64,000 nt of DNA from assembly GCF_014193655.1 (NCBI RefSeq), contig NZ_JACHZQ010000008.1:310001-374000 (forward strand). The letters are read 5' to 3'. The number at the start of each line of letters is the position of its first letter. Position 1 is the first letter of the stretch. Source of the stretch: Rhizobium sp. BK313. Lineage in GTDB: Bacteria > Pseudomonadota > Alphaproteobacteria > Rhizobiales > Rhizobiaceae. The notes beneath the pieces are model-generated. The model did not search any database and was not told the DNA's origin. It saw only the letters and a program-made list of their open reading frames with translations. This document shows positions 6,712 through 15,687 of this stretch, piece after piece. The position numbers and the translations under genes are program-made.

Positions 6712-9159
6712 TTATTCGGCTGCCACTATGGCTTGGCCTGGGGTGCCAGCTTGCTGGATCGCCTGCCAGACGGTGAAGGGTGTCAGCGGCATGGGGATCT
6801 GGGTGACGCCATAATCCTTCAAGGCGTCGATGACCGCGTTGGTCACAGTCACCAGCGCCGGCGTGGTGCCGCCCTCACCGCCGGCCTTGATGCCGAGCGG
6901 ATTGGTCGGCGAGATCACCTCTGCGATCTCGCAATTGAAGGATGGCAGATTGTCGAAACGGGGCATGCCATAATCCATCAGCGAGCCCGCCAGGGGCTGG
7001 CCAGTCGTCGGATCGATGGCGCAGAGTTCCCACATTGCCTGACCCACACCCTGAGCGATGCCACCATGGGTCTGGCCGTGAACGATCAGCGGATTAATGC
7101 AACGGCCGACATCGTCAATCGTCGAATAGGCAGATATTTGCACATGGCCGGTTTCGGGATCGACCTCCACTTCGCAGACGGCGGCACCGTTCGGAAAAAC
7201 CGGCGTGTGCATCTCATTGTCGCGGCCGACGCGAAGCGGCCCGGCGGTGGCGCGCGTCTGGCGACCGAGGGCGAAGATGTCGATCGCCTTGTTGGTGCTG
7301 CTGACCTTGAAATAGCCGCCCTCGAAATCGATCGAGTCGACAGTCGTCTCGAACAGCTCGGCAGCCCGGCGACGGCCTTCGGCGAGTAGATCGGCAGACG
7401 CAATGGCCATGACCGTGCCAGCATGGCGCATCGAGCGACCGGAATGCGAGCCGCCGCCGACGCTGACGATGTCGGTATCGCCGAGAACGATCCAGACCTT
7501 TTCGACCGGCACCTGGATCATGTCGGCGACCACCTGAGCGAAGCTCGTCTCATGGCCCTGTCCGCTCGGCTGCGTGCCGATGACCACTTCGACGGTGCCG
7601 TCGTCCTTGATCTCGATTTCGGCGCGTTCCTTCGGCGACCCGATGGAGGATTCGACATAGTTGGCGAAACCGCGGCCGAGCAGCTTGCCGCGGCGCTTCG
7701 CTTCCGCACGCCGGGCCTCGAAACCGTTCCAGTCGGAAATCTCCAACGCGCGGTCCATGTTCTTTTCGTATTCGCCGCTGTCATAGATCGAGCCGACCGC
7801 ATTGGTGTAAGGCATTGCTGACGGCTGGATCAGGTTTTTGCGGCGCAATTCCAGCGGATCGAAGCCGAGTTCACGCGCTGCAATCTCGACCAGACGCTCG
7901 ATGGCATAGGTGACTTCCGGTCGGCCGGAGCTGCGATAGGCCTGCGTGCACATGGTGTTGGTGAAAACGGCGCGGGCGCGCAACGCGGCATGCGGGATAT
8001 CATAGGAACCGGTGATCAGACCCGACCCCTTGCTCAGCGGCGAAAGCGACACGCAGCGCATGCCGACATTGCTGAGATTATCAGCCCGCATGGCCAGGAA
8101 CTTGCCGTCCTTGGTCAATGCCAGCTCGACCTTGGTCACGAGGTCGCGACCCTGGTAGTCGGTCAGGAAGGCTTCCGACCGCGTCGCTGTGAACTTGACG
8201 GGGCGGCCGACCTTGCGCGAGCCCCAGAGCACGAGGCCGAACTCGACATAGGCGCGGTTGCGCGCGCCGAAATTGCCGCCGACGTCGAAGGAAAGTACGC
8301 GCAGATCTTTCGGCTCGATGCCCAATACTTTGGAAAGTTCGTTCTTCTGCCGCACGGCGCCGCCGCTGCCGGCGTAAAGCGTATAGCGGCCGGTCTCGGC
8401 GTCGAAATGGCCGAGTGAAGAGCGCGGTTCGATGGTGACGGCGGTCACGCGGTCGATGTGGAAATCGGCGCGAATTACGTGATCGGCCTTGGCGAAGGCG
8501 GCGTCGGTCGCCTCCCAATCTCCGAACTTCGTCTCGATGAAGACATTGTCCGGCACCTCGTCCCACACCGCCGGCGCGCCGGGTTCTGCTGCCGCGGCTG
8601 TGCTTGTGACATGCGGCAGTTCTTCATAGTCGACGGCCACCTTTTCGGCGGCATCAACGGCCTGTGCCGCCGTCTCTGCGATCACCATGGCTACGGCCTC
8701 ACCGACATGGCGGGCCTTGTCGTTCGGCAGAAGATAATGTGGACCGACAAACGGCTTGCCGCCGTCCGGTGCAGTCAGCTTCATATCGAACTTCGTCGAG
8801 GGAACGGGGCTGTGCGGTATCGGCGCAATCCCGTCGTCCAATATGTCCTGACCTGTCAAGACCGCCAGAACGCCCGCGCTTTCCAAGGCTTCCGACGTAT
8901 CGATGCCAAGAATACGGGCATGCGGGTAAGGCGAACGCACCATGGCCGCATAGGTCTGCCCGGGCAGGCTGAAATCATCCGAGAAGCGGCCTTTGCCGGT
9001 GATGAGGCGTCCATCCTCCTTGCGCGGGATCGGCTTGCCGACGTGGCGGAATAGCGCCTCCTGCACAAGCTTCATCTCGGGGGTCACCGCGGGATAGCTG
9101 ATTTTTTCCTGTGCGTTTTCGCGATCAGTCGACGCAGTTTGCTGGAGTAGGCTCGCCAT
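6712..9159 (-). CDS. Molybdopterin-binding large subunit, xanthine dehydrogenase family (not a CO dehydrogenase)
   Basis: This is an 815-residue catalytic subunit from ATG 9159, which has GAAGAGGT five to six bases upstream; an ATG 13 codons further up has no ribosome site. The aldehyde-oxidase/xanthine-dehydrogenase a/b hammerhead domain (KPIPRKEDGRLITGKGRFSD) comes first, then the Mo-cofactor domain. The active-site loop reads AYRSSGRPE near residue 405, where true form I CO dehydrogenases have AYRCSFR, so CO is not expected as substrate. The catalytic glutamate in GGEGGT near the C-terminus is retained. It probably hydroxylates an aromatic N-heterocycle or aldehyde carbon using water. XdhC at 19970 is the likely maturation factor. 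Confidence 0.93.
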   Translation of the reverse strand: MASLLQQTASTDRENAQEKISYPAVTPEMKLVQEALFRHVGKPIPRKEDGRLITGKGRFSDDFSLPGQTYAAMVRSPYPHARILGIDTSEALESAGVLAVLTGQDILDDGIAPIPHSPVPSTKFDMKLTAPDGGKPFVGPHYLLPNDKARHVGEAVAMVIAETAAQAVDAAEKVAVDYEELPHVTSTAAAAEPGAPAVWDEVPDNVFIETKFGDWEATDAAFAKADHVIRADFHIDRVTAVTIEPRSSLGHFDAETGRYTLYAGSGGAVRQKNELSKVLGIEPKDLRVLSFDVGGNFGARNRAYVEFGLVLWGSRKVGRPVKFTATRSEAFLTDYQGRDLVTKVELALTKDGKFLAMRADNLSNVGMRCVSLSPLSKGSGLITGSYDIPHAALRARAVFTNTMCTQAYRSSGRPEVTYAIERLVEIAARELGFDPLELRRKNLIQPSAMPYTNAVGSIYDSGEYEKNMDRALEISDWNGFEARRAEAKRRGKLLGRGFANYVESSIGSPKERAEIEIKDDGTVEVVIGTQPSGQGHETSFAQVVADMIQVPVEKVWIVLGDTDIVSVGGGSHSGRSMRHAGTVMAIASADLLAEGRRRAAELFETTVDSIDFEGGYFKVSSTNKAIDIFALGRQTRATAGPLRVGRDNEMHTPVFPNGAAVCEVEVDPETGHVQISAYSTIDDVGRCINPLIVHGQTHGGIAQGVGQAMWELCAIDPTTGQPLAGSLMDYGMPRFDNLPSFNCEIAEVISPTNPLGIKAGGEGGTTPALVTVTNAVIDALKDYGVTQIPMPLTPFTVWQAIQQAGTPGQAIVAAE

Positions 9160-9245
9160 AAAACCTCTTCGATCCCGTTGACACCTGCCTCGGGACATTT
9201 CGGTCGGTTCGGACCTTCATCACCATCGGCACGCTGTTGCTCTTC

Positions 9246-9260
9246 GTCATAATGTATGAC
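9246..9260. promoter_or_regulatory. GTCAT-N5-ATGAC palindrome in hydroxylase/UbiD divergent promoter
   Basis: GTCAT (9246-9250) and ATGAC (9256-9260) form an inverted repeat in the 252-bp spacer between the divergent hydroxylase large-subunit and UbiD-type genes. The core TGTATGACA recurs, on the other strand, in the permease promoter at 22541-22555, and a related element is at 16782-16815. It probably binds a GntR regulator of this gene set. Confidence 0.5.
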
Positions 9261-9411
9261 AGTATGGCGGTGTAATGCAATCGAAAAAGACGAACGTTTT
9301 CGCGCGTGCTTCTCGATTGAGCCTTTTCGGGAGCGTTTAGACAGACACATTTCTGCGGGAGGCGGCGGCCATTTCAGGCCCCGACGACGCATTTTTGGGA
9401 GCGTAATTTCC

Positions 9412-11046
9412 ATGACGACGAAAGAGCAAAATGCTCCGTTGGATCTCCAGGAGCACATTGCACGGCTGGAGGCCCGCGGACTCCTGACGAAAATCCAGGT
9501 TCCGATCGACAAGGACAGCGAGTTGCATCCGCTTGCGCGCTGGCAATTTCAGGGTGGCCTCCCCGACGAGCAGCGGCGCGGATTTCTTTTCACTGACGTT
9601 CACGGCGCGAAGGGCGAAAAATACGACATCCCGGTCGCCGTCGGCGTTCTCGCCGCGTCGCCGGCGATTTATGCCGCCGGCCTCGGCGTCGAGGAAGACG
9701 AGATCGGCGACGTCTGGGTTCGCGCCATGGAAAACCCGATCGATCCCGTCACGGTCGACGACGCTCCCTGCCAGGAAATCGTCATCACCGGCGACGCTCT
9801 GAAGACGGAAGGCGGCGGCCTCGGCAGCCTGCCGGTTCCGATCTCGACACCTGGCTTCGACAGCGCTCCCTATTTTACCGCGACGCTCTGCGTCACCCGC
9901 GATCCCGACAACGGCATCCGCAATATGGGCACATATCGCGCGGCCCTGAAGGCGGAAGATCGCCTCGGCGTGCGGATGGCCAGCCGTCTCAGCGGCGCCG
10001 GCGGCTATCAGCATTGGTTGAAATACCAGAAGCGCGGCGAGCCCATGCCCTGCGCCATCGTCATTGGCTGCGCGCCGGCGGTTCTCTTCACCGGCCCGCA
10101 AAAACTGCCGATCGATCAGGATGAGCTTGGCGTTGCCGGCGGGCTGACCGGCAAGCCGATCCGCATTGTGCGGTGCAAGACCATCGACCTCGAAGTCCCC
10201 GCCGACGCCGAGATCGTCATCGAAGGCCTGATCGATACCGACCTTCTGGAGCCGGAAGGGCCGTTCGGTGAAAGCCACGGCCATGTCGCCCTCGAGGACT
10301 TCAACATGTCGATGCGGGTGACGGCGATCACCCGCAAGCGCAAGCCGGTGCTGGTGTCAATCGTCAGCCAGGTAACCCCAAGCGAATCAAGCGTACTGAA
10401 GCGCGTTGCCTACGAACCGCTCTTCCTCAACCACTTGAAGAAGGTGCTGAACGTCAAAGGCATCAAGCGCGTCGTCATGCATGAGCCGCTGACCAATATC
10501 CGCAAGGTCATCTTCCTCGAGTTCGACCGCAGCGCACCGCAATCGGAAATCTGGCGCGGCCTTCAGGGTGCGGCCACGTTGCAGGCCCAGTGCGGCAAGA
10601 TCGTCATCGCGGTTTCGGACGACATTGATTCGCGCAATGCTGACGCCGTGTTCTGGTCGCTGGCCTATCGTGCCAACATGATAGACGACGTGCACATCAC
10701 GCCCTACCGCTCCGGCGGCCACGGTCCGAAATCCGCCGCCAAGACCGCCGAGGGTACCCTTCTGATCGACGCCACCTTGAAGGCGCCGATGCCGCCGCTC
10801 GCCCTGCCGGCAGAACCCTACATGACCCGCGCTCGCAAGATCTGGGAGGATCTGCAATTGCCGCGTCTTTCGCCGCAGCCGCCGTGGCACGGCTATTCAC
10901 TCGGCGACTGGAGTGATCTCTGGAGCGGTTTTGCCGATGCCGCCGTCACGGGTGACTGGCGGGCTACGGGAGAAAACACCTATGCCCGCCGCCAGGGCGG
11001 CATGAAGCCGGAGACGCCGGCGCGCGACATAGAAAAGAAGCGCTGA
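9412..11046 (+). CDS. UbiD family prFMN-dependent decarboxylase
   Basis: This 544-residue protein starts at ATG 9412 (MTTKEQNAPLDL), with GGGAGCG upstream. UbiD enzymes add or remove a carboxyl group from aromatic, heteroaromatic or enoic acids using prenylated FMN. The Arg-Glu-Glu active-site set is visible: the Arg in NMGTYRAAL and the two Glu in PEGPFGE. Length is slightly above the usual 450-520. A flavin prenyltransferase gene for the cofactor lies at 11974. The divergent hydroxylase operon suggests that a hydroxylated heteroaromatic acid is decarboxylated. The family includes furan-2,5-dicarboxylate, pyrrole-2-carboxylate and 4-hydroxybenzoate enzymes, and sequence alone does not choose among these. 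Confidence 0.93.
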   Translation: MTTKEQNAPLDLQEHIARLEARGLLTKIQVPIDKDSELHPLARWQFQGGLPDEQRRGFLFTDVHGAKGEKYDIPVAVGVLAASPAIYAAGLGVEEDEIGDVWVRAMENPIDPVTVDDAPCQEIVITGDALKTEGGGLGSLPVPISTPGFDSAPYFTATLCVTRDPDNGIRNMGTYRAALKAEDRLGVRMASRLSGAGGYQHWLKYQKRGEPMPCAIVIGCAPAVLFTGPQKLPIDQDELGVAGGLTGKPIRIVRCKTIDLEVPADAEIVIEGLIDTDLLEPEGPFGESHGHVALEDFNMSMRVTAITRKRKPVLVSIVSQVTPSESSVLKRVAYEPLFLNHLKKVLNVKGIKRVVMHEPLTNIRKVIFLEFDRSAPQSEIWRGLQGAATLQAQCGKIVIAVSDDIDSRNADAVFWSLAYRANMIDDVHITPYRSGGHGPKSAAKTAEGTLLIDATLKAPMPPLALPAEPYMTRARKIWEDLQLPRLSPQPPWHGYSLGDWSDLWSGFADAAVTGDWRATGENTYARRQGGMKPETPARDIEKKR

Positions 11047-11052
11047 TTCCCT

Positions 11053-11086
11053 TGGGCGGACACGGGAAGAGGCCTGTGTCCGCCCA
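11053..11086 (+). terminator. Hairpin after the UbiD gene
   Basis: TGGGCGGACAC (11053-11063) pairs perfectly with GTGTCCGCCCA (11076-11086), giving an 11-bp GC-rich stem and a 12-base loop, starting 7 bases after the stop codon. No T-run follows, so termination may be partial. It separates the decarboxylase from the downstream GntR and UbiX genes. Confidence 0.55.
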
Positions 11087-11260
11087 TGGTCCCCTCGCAA
11101 TGACGGCGCTGGAGGAACAACGGAGGGGCGCAACATCTGTCCGATCGATACAATCGCTTGACGGTGAATCGCTATTTCGCGCAATACAGTGGGATCGTCT
11201 GCTCGTCCGTCGGGATTGGGTTGGCGTTAAATTGCGGACATGGTGTCAGCGGGGAACAGA

Positions 11261-11941
11261 ATGAACACGACAGAACGAGAACCATTTGGGCCATTGAAAC
11301 AAGAATCCGCTCCGCTGCGGAACAAGATCATCCAGTCGCTGCGGCGGGCGATCGAGACCGGCTTTCTCGAGGCAGGCACGCGGCTGGTCGAAAAAGATCT
11401 GTGCCAGCAACTGAACGTGTCCCGCACTTCGCTGCGCGAGGCCCTGCGCCAGTTGCAGGCCGAAGGCATCCTGACCGACCTCAACAATCGCGGGCTCGCC
11501 GTCGTCACGGTGACGCCCGCGGATGCGGAAAACATCTACCGCATCCGCGGTGTGCTGGAGCCGCTGATCGTCGAGCAGTTCATCGAGAACGCACCCGATG
11601 CGGAAGTGACAGCGCTGAAGGCGCAGAGCGAAAAACTCACGGCCGCCTACCGGAGCGGCACCGCCGAAGAAATCGTGGCCACCAAGCGCGATTTCTACGA
11701 CCTCATCTGCACCGGCGCCCGCAATCCGATCGCCTTCGATCTCTTGAAGAAGTTGACGCTTCTCACCTCGCCGCTTCGCCGACGCTCGGTCGTGCGGCCG
11801 GAACGGCGAAAACAGAGCATTACGGAGATCCAGCAGATTGTCGGTGCCATCAGCAAGCGCGACAAGAGCGCGGCGCATGCCGCTGCGGAAACCCATGTCG
11901 CCAATTCCGCTCGCTCCGCACTGCACGCAAGCGACGGCTAG
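11261..11941 (+). CDS. GntR family regulator, FCD subfamily
   Basis: This 226-residue protein starts at ATG 11261 with GGGGAA upstream. The N-terminal winged helix (PLRNKIIQSLRRAIETGFL; VEKDLCQQLNVSRTSLREAL) is followed by a helical FCD ligand domain. It lies between the UbiD and UbiX genes, 33 bases before the latter, so it is a pathway-specific regulator by context. Family members bind short TNGTNNNACNA-like palindromes. The GTATG-N5-CATAC elements in the neighbouring promoters are plausible targets. It is one of two GntR genes flanking the hydroxylase/UbiD block. Confidence 0.92.
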   Translation: MNTTEREPFGPLKQESAPLRNKIIQSLRRAIETGFLEAGTRLVEKDLCQQLNVSRTSLREALRQLQAEGILTDLNNRGLAVVTVTPADAENIYRIRGVLEPLIVEQFIENAPDAEVTALKAQSEKLTAAYRSGTAEEIVATKRDFYDLICTGARNPIAFDLLKKLTLLTSPLRRRSVVRPERRKQSITEIQQIVGAISKRDKSAAHAAAETHVANSARSALHASDG

Positions 11942-11973
11942 ATTTCAATGCAGGCATAGAAAGTTCGAAGGGC

Positions 11974-12537
11974 ATGCGACGCATCATCATAGCGATCACC
12001 GGGGCTTCCGGCGTCATCTACGGCGTGCGTGCGCTTCAACTGCTGCGGGACGTATCCGACGTCGAAACGCATGCGATCATCTCTCCCTCGGCGCTGAAAA
12101 CGGCAGCGGACGAAGTGGATCAGAGCGCAGACGAGATTCGTAGCCTTGCCGACAAGCTCTATAACTATCGGGACATCGGCGCGGCCGTTTCTTCTGGGTC
12201 TTTCCGCACGGCGGGCATGCTCGTCGCTCCCTGCTCGATCAAGACGCTGAGCGGCATTGCCAATTCCTACAATGACGAGCTGATCGTCCGCGCGGCGGAC
12301 GTCTGCCTCAAGGAGCGCCGGCGCGTGGTGCTGCTGCTGCGTGAAACGCCTTTGCATGCCGGTCACATTGCCCTGATGGACCAGGCGACGCGCAACGGCG
12401 CGATCATCATGCCGCCGGTGCCGGCCTTCTACAGCAAGCCGCAAACGATAGACGACATAGTCAATCAGACTGTCGGCCGCGCCCTTGACCTCTTCGACAT
12501 CCATCTGCCAATCGTCAAGCGCTGGAAAGAAGACTAA
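11974..12537 (+). CDS. ubiX: UbiX family flavin prenyltransferase
   Basis: This is a 187-residue flavin prenyltransferase that attaches a dimethylallyl group to FMN to make the prFMN cofactor used by UbiD enzymes. The family N-terminus RRIIIAITGASGVIYGVRAL, the mid motif GSFRTAGMLVAPCSIKTLSGIA and the C-terminal QTVGRALDLFDI are all present. ATG 11974 is the first in-frame start that does not run antiparallel to, or inside, the GntR gene; it has GAAGG close by. A separate housekeeping ubiX normally exists on the chromosome, so this copy probably supplies cofactor to the decarboxylase at 9412. Confidence 0.93.
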   Translation: MRRIIIAITGASGVIYGVRALQLLRDVSDVETHAIISPSALKTAADEVDQSADEIRSLADKLYNYRDIGAAVSSGSFRTAGMLVAPCSIKTLSGIANSYNDELIVRAADVCLKERRRVVLLLRETPLHAGHIALMDQATRNGAIIMPPVPAFYSKPQTIDDIVNQTVGRALDLFDIHLPIVKRWKED

Positions 12538-12624
12538 AGCATCCGCTTTCAGTGGGATCACCACGGATGCTCTGGGGTCAGGACCCATAAACTGGGCGAA
12601 AGACTCGAATGAAGGCTTCGAGTC
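12538..12624. repeat. Two adjacent hairpins between convergent ubiX and GST genes
   Basis: Directly after the ubiX stop, AGCATCCG (12538-12545) pairs with CGGATGCT (12564-12571), with a small GTGG/CCAC inner stem. About 30 bases on, GACTCGAA (12602-12609) pairs with TTCGAGTC (12617-12624) over a 7-base loop. The pair sits between convergent genes, where bidirectional termination is expected. The arrangement also resembles a dispersed intergenic palindromic element, which a genome-wide search could test. Confidence 0.5.
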
Positions 12625-12639
12625 CAGAGCGGACCTTTG

Positions 12640-13290
12640 TCAGCCGACCGATGCGGCGGTGAAAACCGCTAACTGAGCGTCGAACGCACGCTTGTATGCG
12701 GGCCGCGCTTCGCCGCGGGCGACATAGGCGGAGAGGTTTGGGTATTCGTCCAGAATACCCGATCCTTTCAACCGGAGCAGCACCGACACCATCAAGAGGT
12801 CGCCGGCGTTGAACTCGCCGTCGACCCAGTCGGCATCGCCGAGGCGACAGGAAAGTTCGTTCAACCGATTACGGATGCGTTCCTCGACAAAAGGCAGACG
12901 CCGCTCGTACCAGGTCTCGTCGCCCTCCAGGAGCTTGGCGACTTCGCGATCAACGATCGGCGGCTCCATCGTGCTAACCGCGGCAAACATCCATGTGATC
13001 GCTCGCGCCCGGGCATTCGCATTGTCTGGCAGCAGGCCCGCGTGGCGCTCCGCGATATGGAACACGATCGCCCCCGACTCGAACAGGGCGAGATCATCCT
13101 CTTCATAGGTCGGAATCTGCCCGAAAGGCTGAAGCGCGAGATGCGCGGGTTCCTTCATCGCTTTGAACGAAAGAAGACGAACGTCGTAAGGCTGGCCGAC
13201 TTCTTCGAGCGCCCAGCGAACGCGCATGTCACGCGCCAGCCCTCTGCCGCGATCGGGTGAGCGTTCAAAGGCGGTGATAGTAATGGTCAT
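12640..13290 (-). CDS. Glutathione S-transferase family protein
   Basis: This 216-residue protein has an N-terminal thioredoxin-like domain (residues about 1-80, with QPFGQIPTYEEDDLALFESGAI, the family cis-Pro and Glu-Ser glutathione contacts) and a helical C-terminal domain with FNAGDLLM, the usual N-capping Asp motif. The start ATG 13290 has a GGAGAA site. It could conjugate or isomerise electrophilic intermediates; maleylpyruvate-type isomerisation would suit a ring-cleavage pathway, but nothing in the sequence proves it. It converges on ubiX and is alone on its strand. Confidence 0.88.
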   Translation of the reverse strand: MTITITAFERSPDRGRGLARDMRVRWALEEVGQPYDVRLLSFKAMKEPAHLALQPFGQIPTYEEDDLALFESGAIVFHIAERHAGLLPDNANARARAITWMFAAVSTMEPPIVDREVAKLLEGDETWYERRLPFVEERIRNRLNELSCRLGDADWVDGEFNAGDLLMVSVLLRLKGSGILDEYPNLSAYVARGEARPAYKRAFDAQLAVFTAASVG

Positions 13291-13386
13291 TGGTGTTCTC
13301 CATAACCTGTCTGTCTTGAAGACGACTGGCTAAACGAGATTCCGACACCCCACGCTCGAGATAATCTTCGCGGTCCCGCCCGATGT

Positions 13387-13905
13387 CTAGGATATCTGAG
13401 ATGGCCGTCCCCGAAGCGGTAAAGCCTTGGCGATTGTCTCTATCAATGAAGATGCCCGCTCGCTCATATCTCCACCCCGATAATAGCGGACGGCGACGGC
13501 CATGTTTTCGAGCGGGTTGGCACCGTCGGCCTTCGCGAGCGCAAGTCCCGCCGCCTCCAGCACATAGAGCTCGATACGCTCCGCCGAGAGTTCGGCGCCT
13601 TTGATCATATTGCGCAAAGCTTCAGTCCGCTTGCCGGGCGCCGGCGCCGGTCCGGTTTTCAGCCGCTTGCGCAGAGTTCGCAAGGGAACGATCACTTCGT
13701 CATGCCATGCGTCGACGCTTTCGGCGATACGCTCCAGATCGTCGGCAGGCAGTGGAACGGAGCGGGTACCGAGCCAGGCCGCGAACAACAGCACGGGGAC
13801 ATCGACGTCGCTTTCGTCCTGAAGGGAAAGGCAAGCATCCGAAACGCCCAGCGTTTCATAGAGGGAAACAGAGAAATTCCATAGATCCGGTCCAGGCATT
13901 GGCAT
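13387..13905 (-). CDS. TIGR02444 family protein of unknown function
   Basis: This 172-residue, Ala/Leu-rich helical protein begins MPMPGPDLWNFSVSLYETLGV and continues with ACLSLQDESDVDVPVLLFAAWLG, the conserved front of the TIGR02444 (DUF2390) family. No enzyme motif, membrane helix or signal peptide is visible. The family has no assigned function that I know of. It lies downstream of the NMT1-type importer operon but behind a strong hairpin, so it is probably transcribed separately. A second ATG two codons in (13899) is an equally likely start. Confidence 0.8.
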   Translation of the reverse strand: MPMPGPDLWNFSVSLYETLGVSDACLSLQDESDVDVPVLLFAAWLGTRSVPLPADDLERIAESVDAWHDEVIVPLRTLRKRLKTGPAPAPGKRTEALRNMIKGAELSAERIELYVLEAAGLALAKADGANPLENMAVAVRYYRGGDMSERASSLIETIAKALPLRGRPSQIS

Positions 13906-13975
13906 TCACCCCCACGGCGCGTCCCCCATGCCTTCGACCGGAAGAACATGACGGTGGATAAATCTGTCCCACAGC

Positions 13976-14010
13976 GAAAAGCCGCCGAAAATCCCCTACG
14001 ACGGCTTTTC
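13976..14010 (-). terminator. Rho-independent terminator after the ABC importer operon
   Basis: GAAAAGCCG (13976-13984) pairs with CGGCTTTTC (14002-14010) around a 17-base loop, in the spacer 36 bases beyond the permease stop. A/T ends on both arms give a T-run on either strand. It separates the importer from the TIGR02444 gene. Confidence 0.6.
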
Positions 14011-14045
14011 TATTGTTCCGAATAGGCAGGAATGGGCGATCTGCC

Positions 14046-14873
14046 TCAGGCCGCGTCATGGCCGGCAATTTCGCTCTGCCACGGCGCAACGATCTTTTCG
14101 AGCCAACCGACCAGTGCCGTCAGCGCCACCGCAATGACCATGATCAACACGATCGGCACGAACATCTCCGCCGTCTGAAAAGCATTCGCCGATGTGATGA
14201 TGATACCGCCGAGCCCGGAGATCGCCGTCTGGAATTCGGCGATCACGATGCCGATGACGGCCTTGCCGATGCCGAGCCGCAGACCGGCCATGATGTAGGG
14301 GATCGTCGCGGGCAGGACGATGCCGCGCATGATCTGCGTCTGCGGGGCGCAAAAGGCTGTACCGACCTCGATCAATGTCTTCGGAACGGCCTTCACGCCG
14401 AACCAGGTATTGAGACAGATCGGAAAGAAGGACAGCAGAAAAACGATGACGGCCTTGACCATGAAGCCAAGGCCGAACCACAGGATCATCAGCGGCACGA
14501 GAGCGATCAGCGGGGTCGCATAACCGGCGGTGATATAGATGCCGAAAGCCGATTCCAGAAAACGGTAACGTCCGAGAAGTAGGCCAACCGGAATGCCGAC
14601 TATGGCTGCGGCGATATAACCAGCCGCAAAAGGCTGGCTGCTTTCAATGAAGGCCTGAAGCAACCGCCCATCCCGCATCATGTCCAGAAAGGCGACGAAG
14701 ATTGCGCTTGGATAGGTGCCGAGCAATGGGTTGGCGTTGCGGCCGAAATATTCCCAAAGCGCAACCGCAATGATGACCGATATGGTCGTGATCATCCAGC
14801 CCGGCATAGACCAGCGGACATTGTCGCCGGCGGAGGTTTTCGAAACAGTTCTTGCTGCTTCCGTTGTCGTCAT
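14046..14873 (-). CDS. ABC transporter permease, TauC/SsuC type
   Basis: This is a 275-residue integral membrane protein with about six hydrophobic helices; the first is near residues 25-42. The binding-protein-dependent transport loop is present in the EVGTAFCAPQTQIMRGIVLPATIPYIMAGLRLGIGKA region, which contacts the ATPase. The start has an AGGAG site. It is the third gene of a binding protein-ATPase-permease operon. This importer family moves nitrate, sulfonates, taurine, thiamine precursors, pyrimidines or aromatic acids. A purine- or heteroaromatic-type substrate is suggested only by the neighbouring catabolic genes. Confidence 0.93.
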   Translation of the reverse strand: MTTTEAARTVSKTSAGDNVRWSMPGWMITTISVIIAVALWEYFGRNANPLLGTYPSAIFVAFLDMMRDGRLLQAFIESSQPFAAGYIAAAIVGIPVGLLLGRYRFLESAFGIYITAGYATPLIALVPLMILWFGLGFMVKAVIVFLLSFFPICLNTWFGVKAVPKTLIEVGTAFCAPQTQIMRGIVLPATIPYIMAGLRLGIGKAVIGIVIAEFQTAISGLGGIIITSANAFQTAEMFVPIVLIMVIAVALTALVGWLEKIVAPWQSEIAGHDAA

Positions 14874-14885
14874 AGTTCCTACTCC

Positions 14886-15662
14886 TTAGGCGGCCTGCCG
14901 CTCGCTGTCGTGCAAGGCTTCCCAAATCATGGTCCGCTTCCTCGAATATTCCTCGGAGGTGCGAACGGCGCGCATGTCGGCTCGATCGCGGCCGAGTTCG
15001 ACCGGAACGATCTGTCCGACCGAGCCTTTGCGCATGACGACGACGCGGTCGGCCAGCATGACCGCCTCATCGAGATCATGCGTGACGATGATGATGGTTT
15101 TGCCGGTCTTGGCGTGAATGGACAGAAGCTCGCCGTGCAGCGTTTCGCGCGTCTGCGAGTCCAAAGCGCCGAAGGGTTCGTCCATCAGCAGCACCTCGGG
15201 GTCGATGGCGAGTGCCCGGGCAATGCCGGCGCGCTGCTTCATGCCGCCGGACAGTTGATGCGGCCTTAGCGTACGGGCATGATTGAGACCGACGAGTTCA
15301 AGATAATGGCCGGCAGCGCGGGACAATTCCGGCTCCTTGACGCCCTTCATCTCGAGGCCGTAGCCGATATTGCTCAAGGTGCTTCGCCAAGGCAGCAATT
15401 CCGCATGCTGGAATACCATGCCGCGATCGTAACCGCAGCCCGAAATCGGCCGGCCGGCAACGCGCACCTGACCCGACGTTGCCGTTTCGAGGCCCATGAT
15501 GATGCGCAATGCGGTGGTCTTTCCACAGCCGCTCGGGCCGATCAATGCGATGATCTCACCCTTCTCGACGTCGAACGAAATACCATCGAGGGCGCGGGCG
15601 AATTCGACGCCCGAGCGTGTGCGAAATGATTTGATGATGTTCTGCACCTCCAGATGGGCCAT
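14886..15662 (-). CDS. ABC transporter ATPase, TauB/SsuB type
   Basis: This 258-residue ATPase starts at ATG 15662 with GGAGGA upstream (MAHLEVQNIIKSF). Walker A is GPSGCGKTT, the signature is LSGGMKQR, Walker B runs into VLLMDEPFGALD, and the switch His is in IIIVTHDLDEA. All catalytic residues are present. It energises import with the permease 12 bases downstream and the binding protein 25 bases upstream. A longer in-frame reading upstream has no ribosome site and overlaps the binding-protein gene, so I reject it. Confidence 0.94.
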   Translation of the reverse strand: MAHLEVQNIIKSFRTRSGVEFARALDGISFDVEKGEIIALIGPSGCGKTTALRIIMGLETATSGQVRVAGRPISGCGYDRGMVFQHAELLPWRSTLSNIGYGLEMKGVKEPELSRAAGHYLELVGLNHARTLRPHQLSGGMKQRAGIARALAIDPEVLLMDEPFGALDSQTRETLHGELLSIHAKTGKTIIIVTHDLDEAVMLADRVVVMRKGSVGQIVPVELGRDRADMRAVRTSEEYSRKRTMIWEALHDSERQAA

Positions 15663-15687
15663 GCAGAGTCCTCCTTGGTAGATCGGC

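Noticed and set aside
9160..9198. Hydroxylase large subunit starting 13 codons further upstream
   Set aside because: ATG 9198 has no ribosome site, whereas GAAGAGGT precedes ATG 9159.
11158..12537. 459-residue N-terminally extended UbiX
   Set aside because: The extra 270 residues lie in another frame over the GntR gene; ATG 11974 gives a normal-length UbiX.
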